Assembly (NCBI GenBank): GCA_036510225.1
Contig: DATCEH010000070.1
Location: 1-64,000 of the forward strand
From: Palsa-513 sp036510225
GTDB taxonomy: Bacteria > Actinomycetota > Thermoleophilia > Solirubrobacterales > Solirubrobacteraceae
DNA: 64,000 nt
Direction: 5' to 3'
Part shown: piece after piece, positions 1 to 8,448 of the stretch
Numbering within the stretch: the stretch's first letter is position 1
Layout: each line of letters opens with the position of its first letter
Program-made: the position numbers and the translations under genes
The notes under the pieces: model-generated
Seen by the model: the letters and a program-made list of their open reading frames with translations, nothing else
What the model was told of the DNA's origin: nothing
Databases searched by the model: none

Positions 1-156
1 GCAGCAGCCGGCACGGCAACAGGCGCCGGCGGACTCACCGCAGCAGACGGCACGGCAACAGGCGCCGGCGGACTCACCGCAGCAGCCGGCACGGCAACAG
101 GCGCCGGCGGACTGACCGCGGCCGCCGGCACGGCGACGGCGGCCGGGGGGCTCGCC
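1..156 (+). repeat. Four tandem 39-bp coding repeats
   Basis: Four consecutive 39-bp units start at 1, 40, 79 and 118. The first three differ at only a couple of bases, the fourth at several, and a more diverged fifth unit follows. The unit length is a multiple of three, so copy-number changes keep the frame and only lengthen the low-complexity protein linker. Confidence 0.85.
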
Positions 157-1017
157 GCGACCGGCGCGGGCATCTCGGCGACCGGGGCACTCGCCGCCGG
201 CGGGGCCGGCGTATCGGGGGCCGGCGGCCTCGCCGCGACCGTCGGCGGCGGCCTGGCAGCCAAGCTGGCGATCGGCGGCGCGGTGGCCGTGATCGCGTCG
301 GCCGGTGCCGCGGCCACTCTCCACCGCCGGTCTCATTCGGCTCACCGGGTCACCACGGGCGCGGTCGGAGGACATCGGTCGCCGGCCGTCGTCCATGCGT
401 CAACACCGAGACGACCGGGACGGGTGACCGCGGCGGCGGTAACGATCAGACGTCCGGCGTCCAAGCTCCAGGCGGCCGCCAGGGCGAAAGCGCTCGCGAG
501 GAAGGCGCGGGTCAAGCAGGCCGCGGGGATCGGCCTCGAGAAGAGCGGCCTGGACACTGCCGGGCTCGGCGCAAACGCCGCCAAGGCCGGCCGGGCGAAG
601 GCCACGACGCCCACGACGAGACCCACCAAGGCCACCGCCACGAAGAGACATCCTGCCGCCGGGGCGCGCAAGCCAGCGGGCACGCGGGCCGGCACAGGCA
701 CCAGGACTGGGTCGGGCACGACCGGCCCGACCGGGTCGACCGCCGGGAAGACCGGTCGCGTCGGCGCCAAGCCGACGCGCACGAAGCCGTCGCCGGCCGG
801 GAAGCCGACCAAGCCGAAGCTCGCGGGCTCAGGCCGACTGCACGCGACCGCGGGGCTCGGCGGGACGCCCGGCGCGGCGAAGACGAACCTCAAGCGCGGC
901 GGCCACGCCAAGGCCAGGAGACGTCCGGCGACGGGCGTCACCGCAGGCGCCGTCACCGGGACCCGCCGCCGGACGGCGGCATCGACCGTCGCCACCGCCA
1001 GCCCGCAGGGCTCCTGA
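1..1017 (+). CDS. C-terminal part of a membrane-anchored protein with Gly/Ala repeats and a basic tail (partial)
   Basis: The frame is open from base 1 to a TGA at 1015-1017, so the N-terminus lies outside the window. It begins with four 13-residue repeats of the type AAAGTATGAGGLT. These degrade into Gly/Ala-rich sequence and one hydrophobic helix (about residues 87-105, LAIGGAVAVIASAGAAATL). A tail of about 230 residues rich in Lys, Arg, Thr, Pro and Ala follows. Gly/Ala stretches before a helix also occur in C-terminal extensions of some Thermoleophilia sigma factors, so this may be such a tail, but no sigma domain is visible. The basic tail would lie on one side of the membrane. Function unknown. 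Confidence 0.5.
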   Translation, partial: AAAGTATGAGGLTAADGTATGAGGLTAAAGTATGAGGLTAAAGTATAAGGLAATGAGISATGALAAGGAGVSGAGGLAATVGGGLAAKLAIGGAVAVIASAGAAATLHRRSHSAHRVTTGAVGGHRSPAVVHASTPRRPGRVTAAAVTIRRPASKLQAAARAKALARKARVKQAAGIGLEKSGLDTAGLGANAAKAGRAKATTPTTRPTKATATKRHPAAGARKPAGTRAGTGTRTGSGTTGPTGSTAGKTGRVGAKPTRTKPSPAGKPTKPKLAGSGRLHATAGLGGTPGAAKTNLKRGGHAKARRRPATGVTAGAVTGTRRRTAASTVATASPQGS

Positions 1018-1178
1018 CGGCCCACGCCCACCCGCCGCCTCACCGAGCTACGGCGAAGTTCCCCCGGGGACGAGCGTCATGCCACCATCGTCACCGATGA
1101 ACCGGCCACTCCCGGCCGTGACGGGTCGCGGCGAAGGAGTCAACTCACGCCACCGATCCCGCCGTTAGTCGACTTAGG

Positions 1179-1196
1179 TAGACTTGTTCGCGGATG
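1179..1196 (+). promoter_or_regulatory. Putative leaderless promoter of the PadR gene
   Basis: A TAGACT -10-like box at 1179-1184 lies 9 nt before the ATG at 1194. The surrounding sequence has related TAG..GACTT half-sites (about 1166-1185) that could be the regulator's own binding site. No good -35 is visible. Inferred from the same arrangement at other genes in this window. Confidence 0.4.
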
Positions 1197-1511
1197 CGTT
1201 CTCGCCGACCATCCCCACAAACGACCCGCGTGCTCGGCGCGCTCGCCGGCGACCCGGCCGCCTGGCGCCACGGCTACGAGCTCGGTGTCGCCGTCGGGCT
1301 TCGCTCCGGATCCCTCTACCCGATCCTCGTACGCCTGTCTGACCGCGGCCTGCTCGAAGCCAGATGGGAGTCCGAGCAGACTCCCGGCCGCCCGCCGAGA
1401 CACCTGTACCGTCTGACCGGCCCGGGCCTCGAGTACGCGATCGCGCACGCTCCGGCTGCTGCAATCCGGCCAGCGAAAGCGACGCAGCCCGCACTGCGAG
1501 GCGCGTCATAG
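1194..1511 (+). CDS. PadR family transcriptional regulator
   Basis: A 105-residue winged-helix protein. The PadR core is clear: TTRVLGALAGDP, then a helix leading to SGSLYPILVRLSDRGLLEARWE and a wing ending in PPRHLYRLTGPGLEYA. It lacks a long C-terminal domain, as in the short PadR class. The start is an ATG 9 nt after a TAGACT box with no Shine-Dalgarno, consistent with a leaderless mRNA. The gene overlaps the start of the following membrane protein. PadR regulators are commonly encoded beside the membrane protein or transporter they control, so local and autoregulation are likely, by inference. Confidence 0.85.
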   Translation: MRSRRPSPQTTRVLGALAGDPAAWRHGYELGVAVGLRSGSLYPILVRLSDRGLLEARWESEQTPGRPPRHLYRLTGPGLEYAIAHAPAAAIRPAKATQPALRGAS

Positions 1512-2455
1512 GCGCCCTGCTCGCCTTCGCCGTCCTGGTGCTCGTCGTCGTCTGGGCGCTGCCCGTCGTGCGAGCCATCCGCCACGTCGCCACCAACTCG
1601 AGGGCCGATCGGCCTGCCGGCGTGCTCAGGCTCGCCGCGCGGTGCCTTCCGACCGACCGTGCTGCGTGGGGCGAGGCGATGCTCGCCGAGCTCGACGAAC
1701 CATCGGATCCCCGCGGGCGTTGGCGCTTCAGCCTCGGTTGTCTCAGGGCGGCAGTCGTCATGCGGATCCGGGCGACCCTCGTCGCGGGCAGCCGCGGCGG
1801 CAAGCCGACGCGCGCCGTCCTGCTGGGCACGGTGATCGCCGCGGGGGCGCTGACCGTCTACGGCCTGGTCCGCTATCCGGCCCTCCGTGCGAGCGCCGAT
1901 GCCGAAGCCGCCGGCGCCGCCCTCGCCGCCATGCTCGCGATCGACGCCGTGCTCGCGCTCACCTTGCTGCGGGGAACGACGCCGCAGGACGGCCGGGCCC
2001 GTCGACTCGGCGTGATCGGTGGCATCGTCGTCGGGCTCGCGTGGTTTGCCGTGCTGGGCCCGGGCCCCCTGAAGGCCTGGGTCGTCGTCCCCCTGCTGAT
2101 CGCTCTGGGATGCCCGGCCGTCGTCGCCGCGGTCACTGCTCGGGGCTCCGCGGCTCCCACCGCGGCGGCCGTGTGGACAGGCGTCGGCGGCGGACTGGTG
2201 GTCTTCGTCGGCTGGGCGACGGCCACCTACCTACGGGCCGGCCGGCCATACGACGCCCAACTCGTTCGCGACTTCCATCGCAGCGGCGCCCACGACCTGG
2301 CGACCTACGCGATCGCCGGCAACCTGGAATCGGCGGTCGGCCTGCTGGTGGGGATCCCGATCGTCTGTCTCGCGCTCGGCTCGTTGGCGCGTCTGGCCAC
2401 CGCAGGCGACCTCGGCCGGACCCTCTCCGCACACCGCGCCGCCCCACGGCGCTGA
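1364..2455 (+). CDS. Integral membrane protein downstream of PadR, function unknown
   Basis: About 8 hydrophobic segments can be seen, the first at VIGALLAFAVLVLVVVWALP and the others spread to the C-terminus. After the first helix comes a conserved-looking cytoplasmic stretch, LPTDRAAWGEAMLAELDEP followed by GRWRFSLGCLRAAV. I recall this type of sequence in actinobacterial membrane proteins next to PadR genes. The ATG at 1364 overlaps padR by about 150 bp. No ATG, GTG or TTG lies closer to the padR stop until a GTG at 1538 that would cut the first helix, so the start is uncertain and translational coupling is possible. The 93-bp gap to the convergent gene holds nothing I recognise. Confidence 0.65.
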   Translation: MGVRADSRPPAETPVPSDRPGPRVRDRARSGCCNPASESDAARTARRVIGALLAFAVLVLVVVWALPVVRAIRHVATNSRADRPAGVLRLAARCLPTDRAAWGEAMLAELDEPSDPRGRWRFSLGCLRAAVVMRIRATLVAGSRGGKPTRAVLLGTVIAAGALTVYGLVRYPALRASADAEAAGAALAAMLAIDAVLALTLLRGTTPQDGRARRLGVIGGIVVGLAWFAVLGPGPLKAWVVVPLLIALGCPAVVAAVTARGSAAPTAAAVWTGVGGGLVVFVGWATATYLRAGRPYDAQLVRDFHRSGAHDLATYAIAGNLESAVGLLVGIPIVCLALGSLARLATAGDLGRTLSAHRAAPRR

Positions 2456-2548
2456 GCCGCCGAGCGGGCACCGGCATCGGACCCGTCCGACTGCGCATCT
2501 GAGACCCCCCGCGTCCGCCGACGGCGGCCAAGGCCACGTCTACGCGCT

Positions 2549-4846
2549 CTAGGTCAGGGCGTTCGTCACCGACCCGAGGATCGTCCGGCTCAGGTCGCCG
2601 GCGGTCCGCGGGCCGAACGACGCGACGACGACCGCCAGGTCGTTGCGGTTGAAGTCCGCCTGCGCCCGGATCACGCCCGACGCCGGCGGCGACCCGGCCG
2701 GCGCCGCGTAGGCGAACGTCCGGCTGATCCCCGGACCCTTCGAGAAGCCGATCGACAGCGAGCCCGGCTGCCACGACCTGCTCGGCACCGGCGTCCCCGG
2801 GAACAGGCCCCGCCAGACCCTGATCGCCCGGACCGCGACGGCGGCCGTCTCCCGCGCCGATTCGTCGCCGCCGGCCTGCGCCAGGCTGAACTGTCCATTC
2901 AGGCGGATCATCACCGCCCCCTGCGAACCGTCCGGGCTCTTCCAGGCGGCGATCTGCGCGGGGAACTCCCGCACACCGAAGGGGATCCCCGGGACCCGGT
3001 CGGCCGGCAGCCAGCCGTGCGGCAGGCAGACGGCCACGTTCATCTCCCGGTCGAACGCCGGGCTCAGCGCCGGCGAGGAGATCTGGCCGTCGGCCTGCGC
3101 GTCGAGCCGGCCGTCGACGTACAGCTCAAGTCGGTACCGGCCCGGCTGCAGGCAGCCCGACGCCGACCCCTTCGTCGTGACCGCGAGGAACGACCGCGAG
3201 ATGCCGAGCCGGCCGCTCGCGTCCGCGGTCAGCGAGACCGGCCCGGAGATCGCCGGCACGACGCTCCAGCCGGCGGCGCCCGGCCCCTCGTAGTACCACT
3301 GCGCCGAGACCCGGTCGGCCTTTCCGAGCCCCAACTGGCTGGTGATCGTCAGACCGACCGTTCCCGGGTTGACGCGGATCGCCACCCGATCGATCCGCGG
3401 GGTCGCTCGCCGCGGGACCGGCTGGCCCAGGCCGACGACGACCGCCTTGAGCCGCTCGATCTCCCCCGTCCGGCCGCGGCCCGCCTGCCCGAGCAGGTCA
3501 AGGCCGGTCAGGCCGCCGGCGACGACCCGCTCCGCCTGCGCCGGGCTCGACCCCGTCTTCCGCGCGGCGGCGACCGCCACCCGGAAGGCCGCCGACGCCT
3601 GCCCGGTCCGCCCCAGCGCCAGCATCGCGAGTCCGCGGGTCAGCTCGGGCGTCGGGTCCCCCGGGTCGTCGGCGGTCGTCTGCCGGGCGAGCGCCGCGCT
3701 CTCGGCGAGGGCCGCGTCCGACCGCGTCCTGATCCCCAGCTCGGCCAGGCCGGCCGCCAGGGCGTTCGACGCCGCGACGAGTCCCAGCCCGCGGGCCCCG
3801 GCCTCCCGCAGGTCGGCGATCGCCGATCGCAGCGTCGGCAGGCCGACCAGGCCGAACGGGTTGTCCCGGCTGACCGCCGGCGCGTCGCGCGCCAGCTCGG
3901 CGACAGCCCGCTCGTAGTACGGCCGCGCGAAGTCCGGCCGCAGGCGGATCGTCACCGAGAATTCCCGGGCAGCGGTCGCGTAGTCCGCCTTGCCGAGCGC
4001 GACGACCCCGTCGGCGTAGTGGGCGGCCGCCGCCTGATCGTGCGCGTGCCCCTCCCCATGGAGGCCCTCATAGGCCCCGTAGATCAGCGCGAAGACCACC
4101 ATCCCGCTCGCCGTCAACGAGAACAGCCGGGCCCGCTCCCGGCCCTGGGGCGTCAGCGTGAAGCCGAACAGGAAGATCGCCACCCCGAACATCGTCAGCG
4201 TGATCGTGTAAGCCACGCTCTGGCCCTCCCGGTCCGAGCTCCGCTCGAGCGCCGCGTCGCGCAGCGCCGTCAGGCGCTCGGCATTCCAGCTCGCATCAGC
4301 GAAATAGCTCCGCGGGAACGCGAGGTCCTGGTCCGGCCCGTCCCGCGAGCTCGCGCACCCCGCCGGCGGGGTCGCATCGGCGGGCGTGATCGGACACAGC
4401 CGGCGCCCGAGCAGGGAGCTCGTCGCTCCGTTCGGGCCGACCTGCCCGAGCGCGGTGGTCTGCCCGTCCGCGAGGATGTTCGTGGCCGTCAGCGTCTGCC
4501 CGGCGACCGCCTCCAGCCGACGGACCCCGAGGATCGTCGTGTGATCCCCGAGCAGGTACGCCTCCCACGAGTTGCCCAGCCGGCGTCGCTCGGCGTCGAG
4601 CAGGAGGAACCGGCTGTACTGGAGCTCCGCCGCGTCGCTCGCCGCCGACCGCGCCTGGACCGCCTCGACCCCGAGGCTCTGCGCCTGGACGCCCCAGGAC
4701 GCCGACGTCTTGACCGCTTCGCTCTGGACGTAGGCGACGATCGCCCCGAGCAGCGTCGCGAGGACCGCGGCCACCGACATCCGGTCCTCGAAGCGCCGGC
4801 GCCGCCGCCGGCGCTCGGCCTCCGTCGGCACGGCCGGCCCGGCCAC
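2549..4846 (-). CDS. Membrane protein with two N-terminal helices, a third helix and a TPR-like region
   Basis: 765 residues from a GTG start. A cytoplasmic Arg-rich N-terminus (RRRRRRRFEDRMS) leads into a helix, VAAVLATLLGAIVAYVQSE. A long extracytoplasmic stretch with Cys residues follows. Two helices then lie near residues 215-255 (TITLTMFGVAIFLFGFTLTP, LTASGMVVFALIYGAY). After these come tetratricopeptide-like helices (YADGVVALGKADYATAAREFSVTIRLRPDFARPYYERAVAEL) and a beta-rich C-terminal half of unknown type. It starts 1 bp after the stop of the gene at 4848-5552, so the two are co-translated and probably form one membrane complex. No enzymatic motif is visible. Confidence 0.7.
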   Translation of the reverse strand: MAGPAVPTEAERRRRRRRFEDRMSVAAVLATLLGAIVAYVQSEAVKTSASWGVQAQSLGVEAVQARSAASDAAELQYSRFLLLDAERRRLGNSWEAYLLGDHTTILGVRRLEAVAGQTLTATNILADGQTTALGQVGPNGATSSLLGRRLCPITPADATPPAGCASSRDGPDQDLAFPRSYFADASWNAERLTALRDAALERSSDREGQSVAYTITLTMFGVAIFLFGFTLTPQGRERARLFSLTASGMVVFALIYGAYEGLHGEGHAHDQAAAAHYADGVVALGKADYATAAREFSVTIRLRPDFARPYYERAVAELARDAPAVSRDNPFGLVGLPTLRSAIADLREAGARGLGLVAASNALAAGLAELGIRTRSDAALAESAALARQTTADDPGDPTPELTRGLAMLALGRTGQASAAFRVAVAAARKTGSSPAQAERVVAGGLTGLDLLGQAGRGRTGEIERLKAVVVGLGQPVPRRATPRIDRVAIRVNPGTVGLTITSQLGLGKADRVSAQWYYEGPGAAGWSVVPAISGPVSLTADASGRLGISRSFLAVTTKGSASGCLQPGRYRLELYVDGRLDAQADGQISSPALSPAFDREMNVAVCLPHGWLPADRVPGIPFGVREFPAQIAAWKSPDGSQGAVMIRLNGQFSLAQAGGDESARETAAVAVRAIRVWRGLFPGTPVPSRSWQPGSLSIGFSKGPGISRTFAYAAPAGSPPASGVIRAQADFNRNDLAVVVASFGPRTAGDLSRTILGSVTNALT

Positions 4847-4847
4847 C

Positions 4848-5552
4848 CTAGAACCAGACCGGGATCGTCAGCACGATCGCCGCGACGACGACCAGGCCCG
4901 CCGAGCAGGCGAAGATCCGCCGCGACCGGCTCTTGCGACGGGCGACCTCGGCCAGCGTGCAGAAGAACAGGCCGGCCGTCCAGAGCGTCGCGATCCCCGT
5001 GTAGTCGGTCGCCTTCCTGTGGCCGGCGGCCGCCTCCGCCGCGTCCTGTCCGGCCTGCTGGGCCTGGAGGTCCGGATCGTCGGCCGTGATCGAGTTCAGC
5101 GCCGCGCCGAAGTCGAAGTGGAGCGGCGGGCCCGCCCGGTAGCCGGACGACTGCAGCGCCTGGCGGTAGCCGGCCGCCAGGCTCCGGTCGATCTGGGCCG
5201 AGCGAAACAGCGACAGGGCGAGCGCCGGCGAGACCGGCCGCTCGGCGACGGCCTGCGCGCCGGCGACCCGTGACGTGCTCTCGTACTCGGCGAAGTACCC
5301 GAACGTCCGGGCGTCCTGGTTGACGGTCGCCAGGTCCCGGGAGAAGTGCTCCTCCCGCAGCGCCTGGTTCTGCAGCTCGTTCTGGTCGGCATCACCCGCC
5401 CGCGTCGACCAGACCGCCGCCCGCTGGGCGACGAGCGGCGCGGCGAGCGCACAGACGAGGATCCCGATCCCGACAACCGGGATGCGCGTCGTCCGCACCA
5501 TCGTGCGGACGAATCCGTCGACCAGCCGCCGCCCCCGCCCCCGCCGCGTCAC
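4848..5552 (-). CDS. Membrane protein, partner of the downstream TPR membrane protein
   Basis: 234 residues from a GTG start preceded by a GGGAGG Shine-Dalgarno. It has an N-terminal helix (IPVVGIGILVCALAAPLVA), an extracytoplasmic region of about 130 residues, and two C-terminal helices (TGIATLWTAGLFFCTLAEVA and IFACSAGLVVVAAIVLTIPV). The layout resembles the first third of the neighbouring 765-residue protein (helix, outer domain, two helices), so the two may be related or assemble together. It lies 47 bp after the DegT-type aminotransferase gene and may be the distal part of the leuB-ilvE-cimA transcription unit. Function unknown. Confidence 0.65.
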   Translation of the reverse strand: MTRRGRGRRLVDGFVRTMVRTTRIPVVGIGILVCALAAPLVAQRAAVWSTRAGDADQNELQNQALREEHFSRDLATVNQDARTFGYFAEYESTSRVAGAQAVAERPVSPALALSLFRSAQIDRSLAAGYRQALQSSGYRAGPPLHFDFGAALNSITADDPDLQAQQAGQDAAEAAAGHRKATDYTGIATLWTAGLFFCTLAEVARRKSRSRRIFACSAGLVVVAAIVLTIPVWF

Positions 5553-5599
5553 TCAGCGATCCTCCCGCTCAGGCCAGTCGACTGTCAAGGCCGCGCCGG

Positions 5600-6751
5600 C
5601 TACGTTCGTCCGAGCACGGCTCCCAACTCCACGGCCACCCGCGCCACCTGGCCCTCTGACATCTCCGGGAAGAACGGCAGGGCCAGCGACCGGGCGGCGA
5701 CGTCCTCGCAGACCGGGAACTCCCCCTCCCGATGGCCGAAGCGGTCCCGGTAGTAGCTCATCAGGTGGATCGCCGGGAGGTACGGCTTCGACTGGATCCC
5801 CCGCTCGGAGAGCGCACGGATCGTCGCGTCCCGGTCGACTCCCAGGGGTAGCTGGACGACGAAGACGAACCATCCTCGAACGGCCCCTCCCCCGTCGGGA
5901 CACGGCAGCTCGACGCCGTCGAAGTCGGCCAGGTGGTCGCGATAGTGGCCGGCCACCCGCGCCCGGCCGGCGAGCATCTGGTCGAGGCGGCCGAGCTGGG
6001 CCAGGCCGAGGGCGCAGGCGATGTCAGACAGCCGGTAGTTGAAGCCCAGCCGGTCATGGTCGAGCCAGCTCATGTCCGGCGCCCGGCCCTGGTTGCGCTC
6101 GGAGTCGATCCGCACCTTGACGGCGCGATCCCCCGTCGTGACCATTCCCCCCTCGCCGGTCGTCAGCTGCTTGTTCGCGTAGAACGCGAAGACCGCCGGG
6201 TGCCCCCGCGCACCGACGCTCACGCCGTCCGGATGGACGGCGCCCAACGCCTCGCAGGCGTCCTCGACCAGCGGCAGGCCGAGTGCCTCCAACGGCTCCA
6301 TCTCGCACGGCCATCCGAAGATGTGAACCGGCAGGATCGCCGTCGTCCGCTCGGTCACCGCCGCGGCCGCGGCCGCCGGATCCAAGGTCAGCGTGACCGG
6401 GTCGATGTCGGCGAAGACGGGCGTCGCTCGTTCGAACACGACGACGTTCGCCGACGCGACGAACGAGAGCGGACTCGTCACGACCTCGTCCCCGTCGCTG
6501 ACCCCGGCCGCCCGCAAGGCAAGGTGAAGCCCGGCCGTGCCGCTCGAGACCGCGCTCGCATGCCGCGCGCCGACTGACACACAGAACTGCTCCTCAAAAG
6601 CGCCAAGACGCGGGCCGAGCGACAGCTGACCTGACCGCAGGACGGCGAGCACAGCCGCCTCCTCCGGCGGTCCGATCACCGGGCGCGCCAGCGGGATCGG
6701 CCCCTGGTCAGCGCTCACCGGCAGCGCGAGCCGCCGCGGCTCAGCGCTCAC
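5600..6751 (-). CDS. DegT/DnrJ/EryC1/StrS family PLP-dependent aminotransferase
   Basis: 383 residues with the full sugar-aminotransferase fold. PLP-contacting motifs are SSGTAGLHLALRAAG, the aspartate in VEDACEALGA, and the Schiff-base lysine in AFYANKQLTTGEGGM. The conserved C-terminal LPFFPEMS motif is present. The family usually transfers an amino group to a nucleotide-linked keto-sugar for cell-surface glycans. The GTG start lies inside the end of cimA (11-bp overlap), so the two are translationally coupled. No sugar genes are adjacent, so the substrate cannot be named. Coupling to branched-chain amino-acid genes is odd for this family. Confidence 0.9.
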   Translation of the reverse strand: MSAEPRRLALPVSADQGPIPLARPVIGPPEEAAVLAVLRSGQLSLGPRLGAFEEQFCVSVGARHASAVSSGTAGLHLALRAAGVSDGDEVVTSPLSFVASANVVVFERATPVFADIDPVTLTLDPAAAAAAVTERTTAILPVHIFGWPCEMEPLEALGLPLVEDACEALGAVHPDGVSVGARGHPAVFAFYANKQLTTGEGGMVTTGDRAVKVRIDSERNQGRAPDMSWLDHDRLGFNYRLSDIACALGLAQLGRLDQMLAGRARVAGHYRDHLADFDGVELPCPDGGGAVRGWFVFVVQLPLGVDRDATIRALSERGIQSKPYLPAIHLMSYYRDRFGHREGEFPVCEDVAARSLALPFFPEMSEGQVARVAVELGAVLGRT

Positions 6752-8333
6752 GCGCGGCGTGCCCGGCCGGCGCCCGACCCGGCTGCATGCCGTGCTCGAT
6801 CGAGTCGACGAGCGCCTCCCACGACGCCTCGATCAGGTTCTCCGACACGCCGATCGACCCCCACACGTCGTGGCCGTCGGACGCGTCGATCAGGACCCGC
6901 GTGACCGCGTCGGTGCCCTTCGCCTCGTCGAGGATCCGCACCTTGTAGTTGACGAGATCGATGTCGTGGAGGTGCGGATGCGCGTCGCCGAGCGCCGCCC
7001 GCAGCGCCTTGTCCAGCGCGTTGACCGGGCCGCCGCCCTCCGCCGTGCAGACGATCCGCTCGTCGCCGACCCAGACCCGCACGGTCGCCTCGGTGGCGAC
7101 CGTCCCGGCCGCCGACTTCTCCACGATCACCCGCCACGAGTCCAGCCGGAAGAGCGGCTCGTAGTCGCCTGACTCCTTGCGCAGGAGCAGCTCCAACGAC
7201 GCGTCGGCCGCCTCGAACTGGTAGCCCCCGTGCTCGAGCAGCTTGATCCGGTCGAGCAGGCGGCTCGCCGCCTCCCCGTCGATCTCGAGGCCGGCCGACC
7301 GTGCCTTCTCGATCACCGTCTGCCGGCCGGCCAGCTCGCTCATCAGAAGCTCGCGCTGGTTGCCGACGACCGCCGGGTCGACGTGCTCGAAGGTGCTCGC
7401 GTCGGCGCTCACCCCGGCGACGTGCATCCCACCCTTGTGGGCGAACGCGTTCTTCCCGACGTAGGCCTGGTTCGGGTCGGGCGTGACGTTCAGCAGCTCG
7501 TCGACGAAGTGCGCCGTCTCGGTCAGCTTGGCCAGTTGCGCGTTGGTGAGGCACCGGTGGCCGAGCTTGAGCTGGAGGTTGGCGATGATCGAGACGAGGT
7601 TGGCATTGCCGGTCCGTTCGCCGCACCCGTTCATCGTCCCCTGGACCTGCGTCGCCCCGATCTCGACCGCGGCGATCGAGTTGGCGACGCCGCACTCGGC
7701 GTCGTTGTGGCAGTGGATCCCGATCCGCAGGCTCCCGTCGAGCGTCCCGACGGCGTCCCGGGTCGCGAGCGTGATCTGCGACGGCAGCGACGACCCGTTC
7801 GTGTCGCACAGAACGACCGTCTCGGCCCCGGCCCCGGCCGCCGCTCGCAGGCACGCCCGCGCGTAGGCCGTGTCGTCACGCCAAGCATCGAAGAAATGCT
7901 CGGCGTCGTAGATCACCCGCTTGCCCTCGCCGACGAGAAACCCGATCGACTCGGCGATCATCCTGAGGTTCTCTGCACGGTCGACTTTGACCACTTTCTC
8001 GAGGTGGAGCCCCCACGTCTTGCCGACCAGCGTGCAGACTCGGGCATCGCATTCGGCCAGCAGCCGCAGCCCCGGGTCGTCCTCGGCGCGTGTGTCCTTA
8101 CGCCGGGTCATCCCGAACGCGGCGATCTCCGCCTGCTCGAAGGTCTCCCCGCCGAGCAGCTCGAACAGCTCGCGCTCCTTCGGGTTCGAAGCCGGGAAGC
8201 CCGCCTCGATCAGGTGGATGCCGAGCTCGTCGAGCTTGTGCGCGACACGGAGCTTCTCGTGCGCCGAGAGGGACATGCCCTCACCCTGCATCCCGTCGCG
8301 CAGGGTCGCGTCATACAGCTGGATCGTCTTCAA
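6741..8333 (-). CDS. cimA: (R)-citramalate synthase
   Basis: Condenses pyruvate with acetyl-CoA to citramalate, a threonine-independent route to 2-oxobutyrate and isoleucine. It has the HMG-CoA lyase-like TIM barrel (YDATLRDGMQGEGMS near residue 8; metal-binding GIHCHNDAECGVANS in the middle) and a LeuA-type C-terminal allosteric domain (to about residue 525). The sequence pattern matches the long CimA subfamily (LeuA2-type) rather than LeuA. I chose a TTG start at 8333 because AGGAG sits 5 nt before it and the protein then begins LKTIQLYDATLRDG, giving the usual length of about 530. A longer frame upstream lacks similarity. Third gene after leuB and ilvE. Confidence 0.92.
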   Translation of the reverse strand: MKTIQLYDATLRDGMQGEGMSLSAHEKLRVAHKLDELGIHLIEAGFPASNPKERELFELLGGETFEQAEIAAFGMTRRKDTRAEDDPGLRLLAECDARVCTLVGKTWGLHLEKVVKVDRAENLRMIAESIGFLVGEGKRVIYDAEHFFDAWRDDTAYARACLRAAAGAGAETVVLCDTNGSSLPSQITLATRDAVGTLDGSLRIGIHCHNDAECGVANSIAAVEIGATQVQGTMNGCGERTGNANLVSIIANLQLKLGHRCLTNAQLAKLTETAHFVDELLNVTPDPNQAYVGKNAFAHKGGMHVAGVSADASTFEHVDPAVVGNQRELLMSELAGRQTVIEKARSAGLEIDGEAASRLLDRIKLLEHGGYQFEAADASLELLLRKESGDYEPLFRLDSWRVIVEKSAAGTVATEATVRVWVGDERIVCTAEGGGPVNALDKALRAALGDAHPHLHDIDLVNYKVRILDEAKGTDAVTRVLIDASDGHDVWGSIGVSENLIEASWEALVDSIEHGMQPGRAPAGHAARER

Positions 8334-8377
8334 GGTGGCTCCTAATGCGTCGAAGGATGTCGGGCGAGGTTCGGGCT

Positions 8378-8410
8378 GCGGCCGGACGCGCTTGAGCGCT
8401 AGCCGGCCGC
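8378..8410 (-). promoter_or_regulatory. Strong two-tier hairpin between ilvE and cimA
   Basis: An outer 8-bp stem (GCGGCCGG with CCGGCCGC) encloses an inner 5-bp stem (GCGCT with AGCGC). It occupies the middle of the 115-bp gap between the ilvE stop and the cimA start. There is no T-run, so it may stabilise or process the mRNA, or cause partial termination. The role is inferred. Confidence 0.5.
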
Positions 8411-8448
8411 CCGCGTAATTCGCCGATCGCCGAAGCCGGGGGCCGTCA

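Noticed and set aside
3017..5089. A 690-codon plus-strand frame across the TPR membrane protein gene
   Set aside because: It is the antisense shadow of high-GC coding sequence: almost entirely Arg, Pro, Gly and Asp with no fold, while the minus-strand protein has clear helices and TPR-like repeats.
8334..8448. A T-box riboswitch before cimA
   Set aside because: The conserved T-box sequence and antiterminator are absent; only a simple two-tier hairpin is present.
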